64,000 nucleotides of DNA from Labilithrix sp. (GTDB taxonomy: Bacteria > Myxococcota_A > Polyangia > Polyangiales > Polyangiaceae): assembly GCA_019637195.1 (NCBI GenBank), contig JAHBWA010000008.1, positions 1 to 64,000 of the forward strand. Direction: 5' to 3'. Positions 25,299-34,355 of this stretch are shown here, in pieces (positions within the stretch are counted from its first letter, which is position 1; the number at the start of each line of letters is the position of its first letter). The notes under the pieces are model-generated. The model did no database searches, was not told where the DNA came from, and saw only the letters and a program-made list of their open reading frames with translations. The translations under genes were made by a program, and so were the position numbers.

Positions 25299-26525
25299 TC
25301 AGCCGGCCCGCCCGTCGGCGCGCGGCGAGACGAGGATCCCGGCGTACGCCACGACGTAGACCACGAACGCCGCCGCCCAGAGCCCGCCGCCGAGCGCGAG
25401 CGCGACGAGGTAGCGCGCACCGACGAGCGGCGCGGCCACCCGCACGGCCGCGCCGGCCGTGATCATCGCGAACGCCCACGCGACAGGCGGCGGCGCGACG
25501 AGCGGTCGGCCCGTATGACCGAGCGACACGCGAGCCATCATGCCGAGCGTGAGCGCCCCGATCGCGCCGGCGGTGAGCGCGTGCGTCGCCATCGCGCCGT
25601 AGACACCGCCGACCGCGCGGAGCGCGAGGCCGATGGGGATCCACAGGTAGCCGGCGTGCAAGATCCAGAGGAGCGGGTCGCGGAGCGCGTGCCGCGATCC
25701 CCACGTGACCGCGCGCGCGGCGCCGAGCACCGCCGCGGTGCCCGCGAGCGCCGTCACCATGAGCGGAGGCGCCGTCAGGAACGCGTCGCTCACCGTGAGC
25801 ACGACCATCGAGCCGACGGCGAGGGCGTCGAGCGCCGGGACCGAGCGGATCTCCGCTCGTCGGGTCGCGTTCCGCGTGAACATCGGGACCACGCGCCCGG
25901 CGATGAGCAGCATGAGGACGACGATCACGTCGACCGCGACGAGGGCTCCTCGCCGCTCCCAGCCAGGCGCGCTCCCCAGCGCGCCTGCGTGGGTCATCGC
26001 GTTCGCTGCGAAGAGCGCGCCGAGCACGCCGAGCATCACGAAGTTCCGTCGATTGTTCGCGGCGAGCAGCGGGCGCGCGAGGACGATCGCGAGCGCGGGG
26101 ACGAAGGACAGGTCCACGACGGCGACCGCTCGGGGAGGCAAGACCGACGAGCTCATCGCCGCGCGCCCGAGCGCCCAGAGCGCGCAGAGAGAGCCGAGCA
26201 CGAGCCCCGTCGCGGTCTCGCGCTGCGTCCAGTTCCCTACGGCGGTCAGCAAGAACCCCGCGATGACCGCGGTCGTGAAGCCGAAGATCATCTCGTGCGC
26301 GTGCCACGAGAGAGGGTCGAAGTGGCCCGCGGGTCGGACGATCCCAGCGAGGACGAGGAGCCAGATCGGCACGAGCGCCGCGGCCGCGAGCGCCGCGAGG
26401 AAGAAGAACGGGCGGAACCCCTTGGCGAAGAGCGCGAAGCGCGCGCCGCTGGAGGGCGGCGCGGAGCTCGAGCGCGGCAGGCCGCTCGCCTCCGGGGAGC
26501 CATGCAGCGGGAGCGGACCGGCCAT
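25299..26525 (-). CDS. nnrS: NnrS family protein
   Basis: A 408-residue membrane protein with about twelve hydrophobic helices. The family signatures are present: FAKGFRPFFFLAALAAAALV near the N-terminus, the histidine motif SWHAHEMIFGF, TAVIAGFLLTAVGNWT, and the C-terminal ATHALTAGAIGALTLGMMAR. NnrS is a heme- and copper-containing membrane protein that protects against nitric oxide and nitrosative stress. It starts three bases after the hemerythrin-like gene, so the two are co-transcribed and probably act together. Length is in the family range (about 400). Confidence 0.93.
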   Translation of the reverse strand: MAGPLPLHGSPEASGLPRSSSAPPSSGARFALFAKGFRPFFFLAALAAAALVPIWLLVLAGIVRPAGHFDPLSWHAHEMIFGFTTAVIAGFLLTAVGNWTQRETATGLVLGSLCALWALGRAAMSSSVLPPRAVAVVDLSFVPALAIVLARPLLAANNRRNFVMLGVLGALFAANAMTHAGALGSAPGWERRGALVAVDVIVVLMLLIAGRVVPMFTRNATRRAEIRSVPALDALAVGSMVVLTVSDAFLTAPPLMVTALAGTAAVLGAARAVTWGSRHALRDPLLWILHAGYLWIPIGLALRAVGGVYGAMATHALTAGAIGALTLGMMARVSLGHTGRPLVAPPPVAWAFAMITAGAAVRVAAPLVGARYLVALALGGGLWAAAFVVYVVAYAGILVSPRADGRAG

Positions 26526-26528
26526 GAC

Positions 26529-27011
26529 CTACGAGCCCCGCCGGTGGAGCGGCCCGTCGTAGTACTTCGCCTGCGGCACCACGGGCTGAGCCCGGAGGCG
26601 CTCGACGATCCGCTCGGCCTCGGCCCCGGCCAGCGCATCGCAGGTGGCGTAGAGGCCGCCGGGCCCCTCCTCGATCGGGTTGTGCCTGCCGAGGCTCTCC
26701 TCGATCGCGGCGACGATGGCCGCGCTCGGGGAGCGGACGAGCAGCTTCGCGATCTCGCCGTGGTCGGCGCGAAGCTGCGCCGCGACCGCGAGCGGCGCGC
26801 CCCGCTTGTCGCGCGCGAATGGCAAGAGGACCTTCTCTTCCATCGCGATGTGCCGGAGGAGATCGCCGCGGAACACCGCGTAGGCCGCGCCGTCGATCGT
26901 CCCGTCGCTCCGCCGCGCCGCGCGCAAGAGCCCTTCGAGTCGCGCGTGGTCCTGCGTCATGAGCTGCTCGATGACGCCGACAGGCGCGGAAGGCTCGACG
27001 ACGGTTGCCAT
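26529..27011 (-). CDS. hemerythrin HHE domain protein (160 aa)
   Basis: From the ATG at 27011 (MATVVEPSAPVGVIEQLMTQ) the protein shows the four-helix metal site of HHE hemerythrins: DHARLEGLL, LLRHIAMEEKVLLPFA, LRADHGEIAKLLV and GRHNPIEEGPGGLYAT supply His and Glu ligands for a di-iron centre. Such proteins bind O2 or NO or repair iron centres. An upstream in-frame ATG would add 23 residues without family similarity. The gene lies immediately upstream of NnrS, which argues for a role in nitric-oxide handling. Confidence 0.9.
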   Translation of the reverse strand: MATVVEPSAPVGVIEQLMTQDHARLEGLLRAARRSDGTIDGAAYAVFRGDLLRHIAMEEKVLLPFARDKRGAPLAVAAQLRADHGEIAKLLVRSPSAAIVAAIEESLGRHNPIEEGPGGLYATCDALAGAEAERIVERLRAQPVVPQAKYYDGPLHRRGS

Positions 27012-27155
27012 GATCGAGACGGACACAAGGGACATGCCAGCAGAGAGCGCCCGCGTTCCTGCGAGGATCGCGGCGCTCACCGCGCGGCGCCGCGCAAGAG
27101 CTGCGTCCGCGCGCGCCCCTTGCGCGTACGAGCGCGCCGGCCCGCGTGCTCCAGC

Positions 27156-28841
27156 TCACGGGGTCACGTAGAGCGACGCCAGGTACATCCATCGCTCCTC
27201 GATCCAGGCGCGCACGTAGGCGCTCTCCGAGTCGAAGGTCGTCACCGCCGGGAGCGACGACCAGCCCGGGTAGGCCTGGCGCGCCGCGTCCCACTTTCGG
27301 TCGTCGCGCAGCGCGGAGGCGTGGACCTCCTCGCGCGTCTGGTCGAAGAGCGCGAGCGTCGCGGTGAGGCTCATCGGGCCCGTGAGCGCGGCGGCCAAGC
27401 GCGCGTGGAGGCGCGCCAGGAGGGTCGGGCTCTCGGCGATGCGCTGCCAGATACCGTTCGCCGTGGTCGGCGAGGGCGAGTCCTTGCCCATCGTGAGCGG
27501 GGGGATCCGCTGCATGGTCCAGGCCTGCCCGAAGGTCGCGTTCAGGTCCCAGGGGATGTAGCGGAAGCGCCGGTCCGGCCCGTCCGAGTCGATGTAGACG
27601 TTCGAGTTCTTCGCGAAGTTGTCGTACGCGATGAGCGACGTCATGAGGACGTACCAGTCGAGGAAGTCCTCGGTGCGCAGGACCGTGTCGATCGACGCCT
27701 CGAGCTCCTCGTTCGACGAGCTCGTCACCCAGGTGAGCAGGGTCGTCAGATCCGAGAAGTCGTCCTCGGGCTCGCCGTCGCTCTTCTCGTAGCCGACGGT
27801 CAGGTCCGGCTTCACGCCGCCGGCGTTGGTCGTGGCCCGGTAGTTCCCGGCGTGGCTGATCGACTTGAAGATGTTGCCGTCCTTGTCGAAGCCGCGCGCC
27901 GCCATCAGGTGATCGCCGACGTTGTCGGTGAGCTGGTAGAGGCCTTGGTACTCGCCGTCGACGAACACGACGACGCTCGCGTGGTCGATGCGAATGTTGA
28001 GCGGGTCGAGGCGGTTCCAGAGCTCGAAGCCCAGGCGCGTTCGGATGTGCGACGCGTCGTCGAACGTCTGCGTGAGCACGAGCCGCCGCCGCCCGTGGAA
28101 GGCAGCCAGGCCCTCCGGCGCGACGAACGGCGCGGCGCTCGTGAACCTCAGCGTGAAGCTCTTCTTCGGAAACGCGAGCGACGTCGAGCCACGACAGCGA
28201 AGCTCGGCGCCGGCGTGCGCGACGCCGCCGACCACGATGTCTGCCGGCACCGGATCGCGCCGGACCGCGTCCTTGCAGTACATCGGCTCGTCGGAGTGCC
28301 ACTTGAGGTGGATGACCGGGAGCCCGTGCTCCTCGAGGTAGCTCGCCGGATCGACGAGCGGCTCGTTGCCCGGCGCGTCGAAGCGGTCGAGCACCGTGCC
28401 CGAGATGCGCGTGGTGCCGCCGTCGCCGTCGCCGAAGACGATCTCGAAGGGGCCCGCCTGGTCGAGGGCGGGGCTCCACGCGAGCGTGCCCGACGCGGGG
28501 TCGAACGTGGCGCCGGCGGGCAGCGCAGCAGGCGTCGCGGAGGCGCCGGCGCACTTGATGTGCCAGTAGATCTCGTGCAGCTCCTCCGGCCAGTACGTCT
28601 CGCTCGACCCGCACGGGACGTCGTGGTGCACGACGACTGGCTCGAGGGGGGCGTCTGCGTCGGCCCGATCGCCCCGGCCGAGACCGACGACGTTCCGCGC
28701 CGCGACGTCCACGCCCACGCCGCCGTCGTCTCCGACCTCCGGCCCAGGCGCAGCGCCCTCGACGTCGGGTTCGCCGCCGCACCCCGAACCAAGCCCGACC
28801 GCCGCACCGAAGAGAAAGAGAAGCGCCGCGACGCTCCGCAT
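27156..28841 (-). CDS. CotH-kinase family lipoprotein (561 aa)
   Basis: Signal and lipobox from the ATG at 28841: MRSVAALLFLFGAAVGLGSG then Cys. An Asp/Val-rich linker follows, then a short beta region ('GATFDPASGTLAWSPALDQA', putative Ig-like), then the CotH domain: RCRGSTSLAFPKKSFTLRF (phosphate/ATP loop of the family), HIRTRLGFELWNRL, 'DHASVVVFVDGEYQGLYQLT' and RYIPWDLNATFGQAW (the D-L metal motif). CotH proteins are atypical protein kinases of spore coats; exported bacterial relatives often act on extracellular proteins. An ATG ten codons upstream is possible, but the internal one is preceded by a G-rich stretch resembling a ribosome binding site. Confidence 0.88.
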   Translation of the reverse strand: MRSVAALLFLFGAAVGLGSGCGGEPDVEGAAPGPEVGDDGGVGVDVAARNVVGLGRGDRADADAPLEPVVVHHDVPCGSSETYWPEELHEIYWHIKCAGASATPAALPAGATFDPASGTLAWSPALDQAGPFEIVFGDGDGGTTRISGTVLDRFDAPGNEPLVDPASYLEEHGLPVIHLKWHSDEPMYCKDAVRRDPVPADIVVGGVAHAGAELRCRGSTSLAFPKKSFTLRFTSAAPFVAPEGLAAFHGRRRLVLTQTFDDASHIRTRLGFELWNRLDPLNIRIDHASVVVFVDGEYQGLYQLTDNVGDHLMAARGFDKDGNIFKSISHAGNYRATTNAGGVKPDLTVGYEKSDGEPEDDFSDLTTLLTWVTSSSNEELEASIDTVLRTEDFLDWYVLMTSLIAYDNFAKNSNVYIDSDGPDRRFRYIPWDLNATFGQAWTMQRIPPLTMGKDSPSPTTANGIWQRIAESPTLLARLHARLAAALTGPMSLTATLALFDQTREEVHASALRDDRKWDAARQAYPGWSSLPAVTTFDSESAYVRAWIEERWMYLASLYVTP

Positions 28842-29192
28842 CGCGGCCCCCACCAAGCATCGCGTCCGCATCGCGAGACACTGTAGCGGCGAAGTCGACG
28901 CCGAGCCCGCGAAGCCACACGCAATCGTCCCCCGTGAACGACAAGCGGCGCGCCTGCGACGACGAGCGGTGAGCGCGCATGGACAATCGATCGCACCGCC
29001 CGCTCGGATCGAGGCGCGCGGAGCGGCGATCTCGAGGAAGGGATCCGCGCCTCCTTCGAGAGACGCCCGCCCGTCTTCGCGGACGATGACGCTCTCGCCG
29101 ACCGACGCGGGCCCGACCGCAGCGCGGCTGAACCGACGGCCCGCGGCCCCGTACGGGCGCGCGGGCTCTCCAGCTCGGGTTATCGATCCACG
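28842..29192. other. 351-bp region without a supported gene
   Basis: This is the 5' region of the CotH gene and the 3' flank of the lipoprotein gene at 29193. It has a modestly lower-GC start (gtccgcatcgcgagacactg) but no hairpin, repeat or credible reading frame that I can support. Confidence 0.4.
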
Positions 29193-29954
29193 CTACTTCG
29201 AGATCTCGATGAAGATCGGGAGCGCGAACGCGTTCGGAGCCGGCGGAGTAGTCTCCACGTACGTCGTCTTGTTGCCGTCGACGCAGTAGTCGAACGTCCG
29301 CGTCGGGTTGGTCGTCGTCACTACGCCGTCCGCGGTGGTGTACGTGTCGTCGGTCGTCTCGTCGAGGGTGCCGCTGACGTCGCAGTTGCAGAGCGCGCCC
29401 GCCTCCGTACACGTCGCGGTCTCGAACTTGGGTGCGCCCGGGACCGCGCCCGTCTTCAGACCGGCGGCGATGAGACCGCAGTCCGTGACCACGGTGCACG
29501 CCTTGGGGATCGCGAGCTTCGCCGTGAGCTTCACGGTCGTCTTGCGGACGACGTTCGTTGCGGTCGCGACGACGGTGCCGTTCGCCTTGATGACGACGTC
29601 GCTCTCCTGGAAGGCCGGGCACTGCTGCTTCGCCTCGGCGAACGCGTCGCTGCTGACGCAGCCACCGCTCACCTTCCACGAGCCGGCGATATCGCCGCCG
29701 CACTTCGCGAAGGCGGGGCAGGTGCCGTACGTGACGTCGACCATCGGCGGCGGGGTGTCGGCCTCGGGGGCGCCGGTGTCGACCGGACCGCTATCTCCGG
29801 CATCCTCGACACCGGTCGCGGCGTCGGTGTCGGTGTTCCCCGCGTCGTCGCCCGGGGCAGCGGACCCCGGCGGATCGTCGCTCGAGCAGCCTACCCACAC
29901 GAGCGAGGCCGAGAGCGCGACGACGGTAGCCAGCGAGAAGCTCTTTCTAAGCAT
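29193..29954 (-). CDS. lipoprotein of unknown function (253 aa)
   Basis: Signal MLRKSFSLATVVALSASLVW, lipobox VGC (Cys23), an Asp/Gly/Thr linker to about residue 70, then a compact domain with eight or more cysteines ('GTCPAFAKCGGDIAGSWKVS', KQQCPAFQESDVVI, ALCNCDVSGTLDETTDDTYT) and a Thr-rich beta C-terminus ending FIEISK. The 'GSWKVSGGC...' opening recalls lipocalin-like domains with a first-strand GxW motif, but this is only a hint. It is followed 40 bases upstream by the M28 peptidase gene on the same strand, so the two may be co-expressed. Confidence 0.8.
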   Translation of the reverse strand: MLRKSFSLATVVALSASLVWVGCSSDDPPGSAAPGDDAGNTDTDAATGVEDAGDSGPVDTGAPEADTPPPMVDVTYGTCPAFAKCGGDIAGSWKVSGGCVSSDAFAEAKQQCPAFQESDVVIKANGTVVATATNVVRKTTVKLTAKLAIPKACTVVTDCGLIAAGLKTGAVPGAPKFETATCTEAGALCNCDVSGTLDETTDDTYTTADGVVTTTNPTRTFDYCVDGNKTTYVETTPPAPNAFALPIFIEISK

Positions 29955-29993
29955 GCGAGTCCTCCTCCCGCGAGACTAGCTCAGCAGCACGGG

Positions 29994-32207
29994 TCAAAGC
30001 GAATGGGGCGTCGTCATCACCGTGACGTCGCCGTCCTGGAAGGGGGTGGCCGCCGCGGGCCGCGCCGCGACGGCCGCCGCCGCCTTCGTACCGTCAGGGA
30101 CGCCGAACGAGCGGTCGACGAGCGTGAACGCGATCGGCCCGGTGGAGGGAGCGTCGAGCTCGATGACGACGCCCTCGGGCGGCACGGCGAAGAGCCCCAC
30201 GAGCGAGCCGCCGGGGACCGCGCGCGGGACGGCAAAGCGTCCCTCGACCTTCACCTCGACGTGGCGGCCCCCGGGGAGCACGATCGCGAGCGTGTCGGCG
30301 CCGCGCTGCGAGCGGAGCCGCGCGCGCACGTGATGTCGCCCACCGGCGTCGTCCACCGCGAGCGCCTCGACAGACGGCGCCTTCACGTCGAGCCGCGGCA
30401 CCTCCGCGAAGACCGAGGGCAACGTCCACGGGAGCGCGGCGTCCTCCCCGACCGGGCCGCCGATCGCGTCGAGCATGGGCGCCGGCGCCGAGCCCCACGT
30501 CGACGGGCCCCACGTCGTGTCCACGAAGACGCGAGCCCGATCGTCGTCCTGACGGAAGACGACGTTCGCGCGCTGCGGGACCTCGGCCGTGAACTTCGGG
30601 ACCGCCAGCGCGAGGATCGCGGAGCCGACCGCGGTGATCGCGAACGCTACCGGCAGCCGCCGGAGCGCGGGCGGCGCGTCGGGGAGCATCGGCGCGAGCG
30701 TCGTCGCGAGGAGGAGCGTCGGCAGCGCCGCGAGCGGCGCGACCGCGAAGCCGAGCGCCTCGTAGAGGCCGACGGCGAGCGCGAGCACCAGCGTCGCCGC
30801 CGCGACCGCCGGCGCCACGCACGCGATCGCGAACGGGAGCGACGCGGCGATCGCCGCGACGAGCGTCGGGACCACGAAGAGGTAGCTCGCGCCCGGAGCG
30901 AGCCACGCGGCGAGCACGCCGAGCGCGCCCCACGCGATCCACGTGCCGGCCCAGAGCGAGCGCGGCGACGCGCGGCGCGCGAGGCCGAGCGCGACGCCGA
31001 GCGCGGTCGCGGCGGCGCTCCAATGGATGGCGGACAGCGCCGCGCGCGGGTGCGCGATCCACAACGCGGGGAACGCGCCGCACGCTCGGAGCGCGAGCCC
31101 CACCACGACCGCCGTCAGGGCCCCGGGCACGAACGACGCTAAGAACACGGCGAGCCCGCGGTCCCACGCGCGCGCGCGGATCGTGTGGCCGACGACGAGC
31201 GAGAGCCCGACGAGCGCGAGCAGGAGCGACCAGCGCTCGGGCCAGCGGACGACGCCGAGCGCGAAGACGTCGAACCAGACCGCGTCCCCCTGCGCCTCGC
31301 TGGCGGTGGGAGCGAGCTCGGAGTCGGCGAGCGCCCGCGCCATCGCGAGGACGTTGTCGCCGTGGTGCTGCAGGGTGCCGACGTCCGAGAGCGCGACCGT
31401 GTCGAGCGGCGTGTGGTAGTGCTCGATCCCCGCGGTGTTCGCGAAGTTCACGCCGGACGCGATCGTCTTCGTGACGCTGAAGTCCGTGTCGTTCGGCATC
31501 CGCCGATAGACCTCGTAGAAGAGCGAGGTCGTGACCGGACGCTCGACGCGCTCCGCCACGAACGCGACGAGCCACGCGTTGCCGCGGCTCGTCTCGAACA
31601 TCTGCGACGGGCCGTGACTGCCACGGGAGTCGACGTTGACGGTCATGCGCACCTTGCCCGCGAGCGGGTGCTCCCGCACGAACGCGTCGGCGCCGAGGAG
31701 CCCCGCCTCCTCGCCGTCGGTGAAGACGGCGACCACCGTGCGCCGCGGACGCGGCCCCGCGACGAGCGCGCGCGCCGTCTCGAGGAGCGTGGCGACGCCG
31801 AGCCCGTCGTCGCTCGCGCCCGGGCTCACCGGCACCGAGTCGTAGTGCGCTGTGAGCAGCACGCCCGGGAGCGCGGGCTCTCGCCCCGGCAGGTGCGCGA
31901 CCACGTTCGCCACCGGCGCGCACGTCCCGTGGTAGGTGCACGAGCGGGTCGTCTGCGTCTCGACCGTCCAGCCGAGCTCCTTCAGCTCGGCGACGATGAC
32001 GGCGCGACCGCGCGCGTTGCCGGGCGTGCCGACGAAGCGCGTGGCGCCGTCGCCGACGAGGTTCTCCTGCACCGCGGCGGCCCGCATCGCGGAGAACCGG
32101 TCGCGCGGCGCGTCCTCGGGCGCGGGCGCCGGCGTGCCGTAGCGAATGAACGCGAGGAAGAGGACCAGCCCGAAGAGCGCGAGCGTGATCGCGAGCGCGC
32201 GACGCAT
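29994..32207 (-). CDS. membrane M28 family metallopeptidase (ERMP1/PFF1-like, 737 aa)
   Basis: An N-terminal signal anchor (MRRALAITLALFGLVLFLAF) leads into a zinc aminopeptidase domain: LLTAHYDSVPVSPGASDDGL (His and Asp ligands), DGEEAGLLGADAF (catalytic Glu pair), TVNVDSRGSHG (Asp ligand) and GIEHYHTPLDT (His ligand). From about residue 325 eight to nine TM helices follow and then a soluble C-terminal domain (about 560-737). This protease-TM-soluble layout matches eukaryotic ER/vacuolar membrane M28 proteases and their bacterial relatives. The active site should face the periplasm. Substrate unknown. Confidence 0.88.
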   Translation of the reverse strand: MRRALAITLALFGLVLFLAFIRYGTPAPAPEDAPRDRFSAMRAAAVQENLVGDGATRFVGTPGNARGRAVIVAELKELGWTVETQTTRSCTYHGTCAPVANVVAHLPGREPALPGVLLTAHYDSVPVSPGASDDGLGVATLLETARALVAGPRPRRTVVAVFTDGEEAGLLGADAFVREHPLAGKVRMTVNVDSRGSHGPSQMFETSRGNAWLVAFVAERVERPVTTSLFYEVYRRMPNDTDFSVTKTIASGVNFANTAGIEHYHTPLDTVALSDVGTLQHHGDNVLAMARALADSELAPTASEAQGDAVWFDVFALGVVRWPERWSLLLALVGLSLVVGHTIRARAWDRGLAVFLASFVPGALTAVVVGLALRACGAFPALWIAHPRAALSAIHWSAAATALGVALGLARRASPRSLWAGTWIAWGALGVLAAWLAPGASYLFVVPTLVAAIAASLPFAIACVAPAVAAATLVLALAVGLYEALGFAVAPLAALPTLLLATTLAPMLPDAPPALRRLPVAFAITAVGSAILALAVPKFTAEVPQRANVVFRQDDDRARVFVDTTWGPSTWGSAPAPMLDAIGGPVGEDAALPWTLPSVFAEVPRLDVKAPSVEALAVDDAGGRHHVRARLRSQRGADTLAIVLPGGRHVEVKVEGRFAVPRAVPGGSLVGLFAVPPEGVVIELDAPSTGPIAFTLVDRSFGVPDGTKAAAAVAARPAAATPFQDGDVTVMTTPHSL

Positions 32208-32329
32208 CGAGGGTGGCGATATCAGCGCGCGCCCTCGGCGTCGAGGTCGGCAGGCGAGCCGCGGGCCGCCCGCCGTGCGGCCGAAAAGGCGCCGACATGG
32301 CCTCGCGACGCGGTGTAAAACGGTCCTCG

Positions 32330-33178
32330 ATGAGCACCGCCGACATGACCCTCGAGGACCGCAACGTCGTGATCACCGGCGCGAACACCGGCATCGGTCG
32401 GGTCACCGCGGAGACGCTCGCGAAGCGCGGCGCGAACGTGATCCTCGCCTGCCGTTCGGAGGAGCGGACGCGCCCCGTGATCGAAGCCATCGCGGCGGCC
32501 GGCGGGCGCGCCGAGCACCTGCCGCTCGATCTCGGCGATCTCGCGTCCGTCCGCGCCGCCGCGCGGACGCTCCTCGAGCGAGGCGATCCGATCCACGTGC
32601 TCATCAACAACGCGGGCGTCGCCGGCATCCGCGGCACCACCAAGGACGGCTTCGAGACGGCCTTCGGCACGAACCACCTCGGCCACTTCCTCTTCACGAC
32701 GCTCCTCTTGCCGCGCCTCCGCGAGTCCGCGCCCGCGCGCATCGTGAACGTCGCGAGCAAGGCGCACTACCGCTCGCGCGGCGTCCCGTTCGACGCCCTT
32801 CGCGCCACGACCAAGAGCGCGACCGGCTGGCCGGAGTACGCGAACAGCAAGCTGTGCAACGTGCTCTTCACGCGGGAGCTCGCCCGCGGCCGCGCCGGCG
32901 AGGGCGTGACGAGCTACGCGGTCCACCCCGGCGTCATCGCGTCCGACCTCTGGCGCTCGGTGCCCGGCGTCCTCCGACCGCTGATCAAGCTGTTCATGAA
33001 GTCGAACGAGGAGGGCGCCGCGAGCTCGCTTCACTGCGCGACCTCGCCCGCCGTCGCCGATCACGACGGCCGCTACTACGACGACGACTGCGCCGAGAAG
33101 CGGGGCAGCCGGCTCGCGAACGACGCCGCCCTCGCGAAGGAGCTCTGGGAGAAGAGCGAGGCCTGGACGAAGGAGTGA
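32330..33178 (+). CDS. short-chain dehydrogenase/reductase (retinol-dehydrogenase-like)
   Basis: A 282-residue SDR. It has a Rossmann glycine motif VVITGANTGIGRVTAETLAK, an adenine-ring acidic loop, NNAGVAG (structural), the catalytic Ser region IVNVASKAHYRSRG and catalytic Tyr-Lys in WPEYANSKLCNVLFTREL. The C-terminal YAVHPGVIASDLWRS is typical of the retinol dehydrogenase 11-14 / WWOX-like branch, so an NADP(H)-linked aldehyde/ketone or retinoid-type substrate is likely. ATG at 32330 (MSTADMTLEDRN) is used; the ATG at 32345 is also possible. It is divergent from the M28 gene (122 bases between starts). Confidence 0.9.
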   Translation: MSTADMTLEDRNVVITGANTGIGRVTAETLAKRGANVILACRSEERTRPVIEAIAAAGGRAEHLPLDLGDLASVRAAARTLLERGDPIHVLINNAGVAGIRGTTKDGFETAFGTNHLGHFLFTTLLLPRLRESAPARIVNVASKAHYRSRGVPFDALRATTKSATGWPEYANSKLCNVLFTRELARGRAGEGVTSYAVHPGVIASDLWRSVPGVLRPLIKLFMKSNEEGAASSLHCATSPAVADHDGRYYDDDCAEKRGSRLANDAALAKELWEKSEAWTKE

Positions 33179-33236
33179 GCGCGAGCGGGCCTGCGGCTCG
33201 CGCGACGCGCACCTGATCGCCCGAAATTCACGTATC

Positions 33237-34319
33237 TTGGCGGGGTTGGGAGCGTGGGAGAGGCTCGTCTTTGGCGTGGTGTGCGCGGCGTCGGTCCTCG
33301 GCTGGACCGCGCGCGACGCCCACGCCGCGGAAGACGCCGGGGCCGCGCGTTTCCACCTCGCGTACGAGGCGCCGGCCGGCTGCCCCGAGCGCAAAGACTT
33401 CCTCGCCGCGATCCACGCGCGCACGACGCGCCCCGAGCTCGCCGCGCCCGGGGAGAGCGCGCCGGAGCTGACCGTCTCGATCGAAGCTGCCGGCGACCGG
33501 ACCGTCGGCCGGCTCGACGTCCTCGAGCCCGACGGTGAGCCCCAGCGCCGGACCGTCGCGAGCCGGACGTGCGCCGAGGTCGCGAAGGCGCTCGCGCTCG
33601 TCGCCGCGCTCCTGCTCGATCCGGACGCGCACGCGGGCAGCGACGCGATCCCCGAGCCGCCGCCCGAGCCGCCCGAGCCGGGCCCGCTCGATCCTGCGCC
33701 GCCCGCGGCGCGGCCTCGCGCCAGGCAGGCACGCGCCAGACGGCCGGAGAGGACGCGCCCGGACGAGGACGCGCGCCGCGTGGCGCTCTCGGCCGGGATC
33801 GCGCTCGGCGCGATGGGAGGCGTCGGCCCCGCCATCGCGCCGCGCGCCGGCGCGCTCTTCGACGTCGAGCTCGCGCCCCGCGCGCCCGCCGCCGGCGTGA
33901 CGCTCCGCCTCGCCCCGTCGTTTCGCGTCGCCGCCGACGTCGCGGCGACCTCGAGCGATCTCGCGAGCGGCGCGCAGCACTACCTCTGGCTCGGCGGGAC
34001 GCTCGGCGCGTGCCCGGCGCGCCTCTCGATCGGCGCGCACGTTCGCCTCGCTCCGTGCGGCGCCGTCCAGATCGGGGTCCACTCGGGCCGGACGACCGAG
34101 GTGACGAACCCCACCGCGAGCAGCGATCCCTGGCTCGCGCCCCTCGCCGGGGTCCGCCTCGAGTGGGCGCTCGGCTCGTCGGTCAGCCTCGAGCTCCAGG
34201 GGGACGTCGCTTTTCCGCTCCTCCGGTCGCGCTTTTTCCTGGCGCCGAGCACCACGATCTTCGAAATGCCTGGAATTACAGGAGTTGGAAGCCTCGCGGC
34301 CCGATGGCATTTTAGGTGA
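33237..34319 (+). CDS. module B gene 1: exported protein with barrel-like C-terminal half
   Basis: A 360-residue protein with a signal peptide cleaved near AHA-AEDAG (core LVFGVVCAASVLGWTA). It then has the same N-terminal plan as module A gene 1: FHLAYEAPAGCPERKDFLAA ... SRTCAEVAKALALVAALLLD. A Pro/Arg-rich linker (about residues 140-178) leads to a beta-rich half (GGTLGACPARLSIGAHVRLA, SVSLELQGDVAFPLL) ending SLAARWHFR, like an outer-membrane barrel. The TTG at 33237 or the one at 33246 could be the start. The SDR stop is 58 bases upstream, so its own promoter must be close (aattcacgtatcttgg). Confidence 0.7.
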   Translation: MAGLGAWERLVFGVVCAASVLGWTARDAHAAEDAGAARFHLAYEAPAGCPERKDFLAAIHARTTRPELAAPGESAPELTVSIEAAGDRTVGRLDVLEPDGEPQRRTVASRTCAEVAKALALVAALLLDPDAHAGSDAIPEPPPEPPEPGPLDPAPPAARPRARQARARRPERTRPDEDARRVALSAGIALGAMGGVGPAIAPRAGALFDVELAPRAPAAGVTLRLAPSFRVAADVAATSSDLASGAQHYLWLGGTLGACPARLSIGAHVRLAPCGAVQIGVHSGRTTEVTNPTASSDPWLAPLAGVRLEWALGSSVSLELQGDVAFPLLRSRFFLAPSTTIFEMPGITGVGSLAARWHFR

Positions 34320-34355
34320 TCAGAATCGGCCTACGTCGTCATCACACGGCAGGTC

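Noticed and set aside
24688..29703. A 1671-codon minus-strand open frame and a 1458-codon plus-strand frame (24510-28886)
   Set aside because: Both are high-GC shadow frames rich in Arg; the real genes in this interval (24753, nnrS, hemerythrin, CotH) have clear motifs in other frames.
23286..33178. The interval between modules A and B as an inserted mobile element
   Set aside because: No integrase, transposase, terminal repeats or compositional change is visible; it looks like ordinary chromosomal genes.
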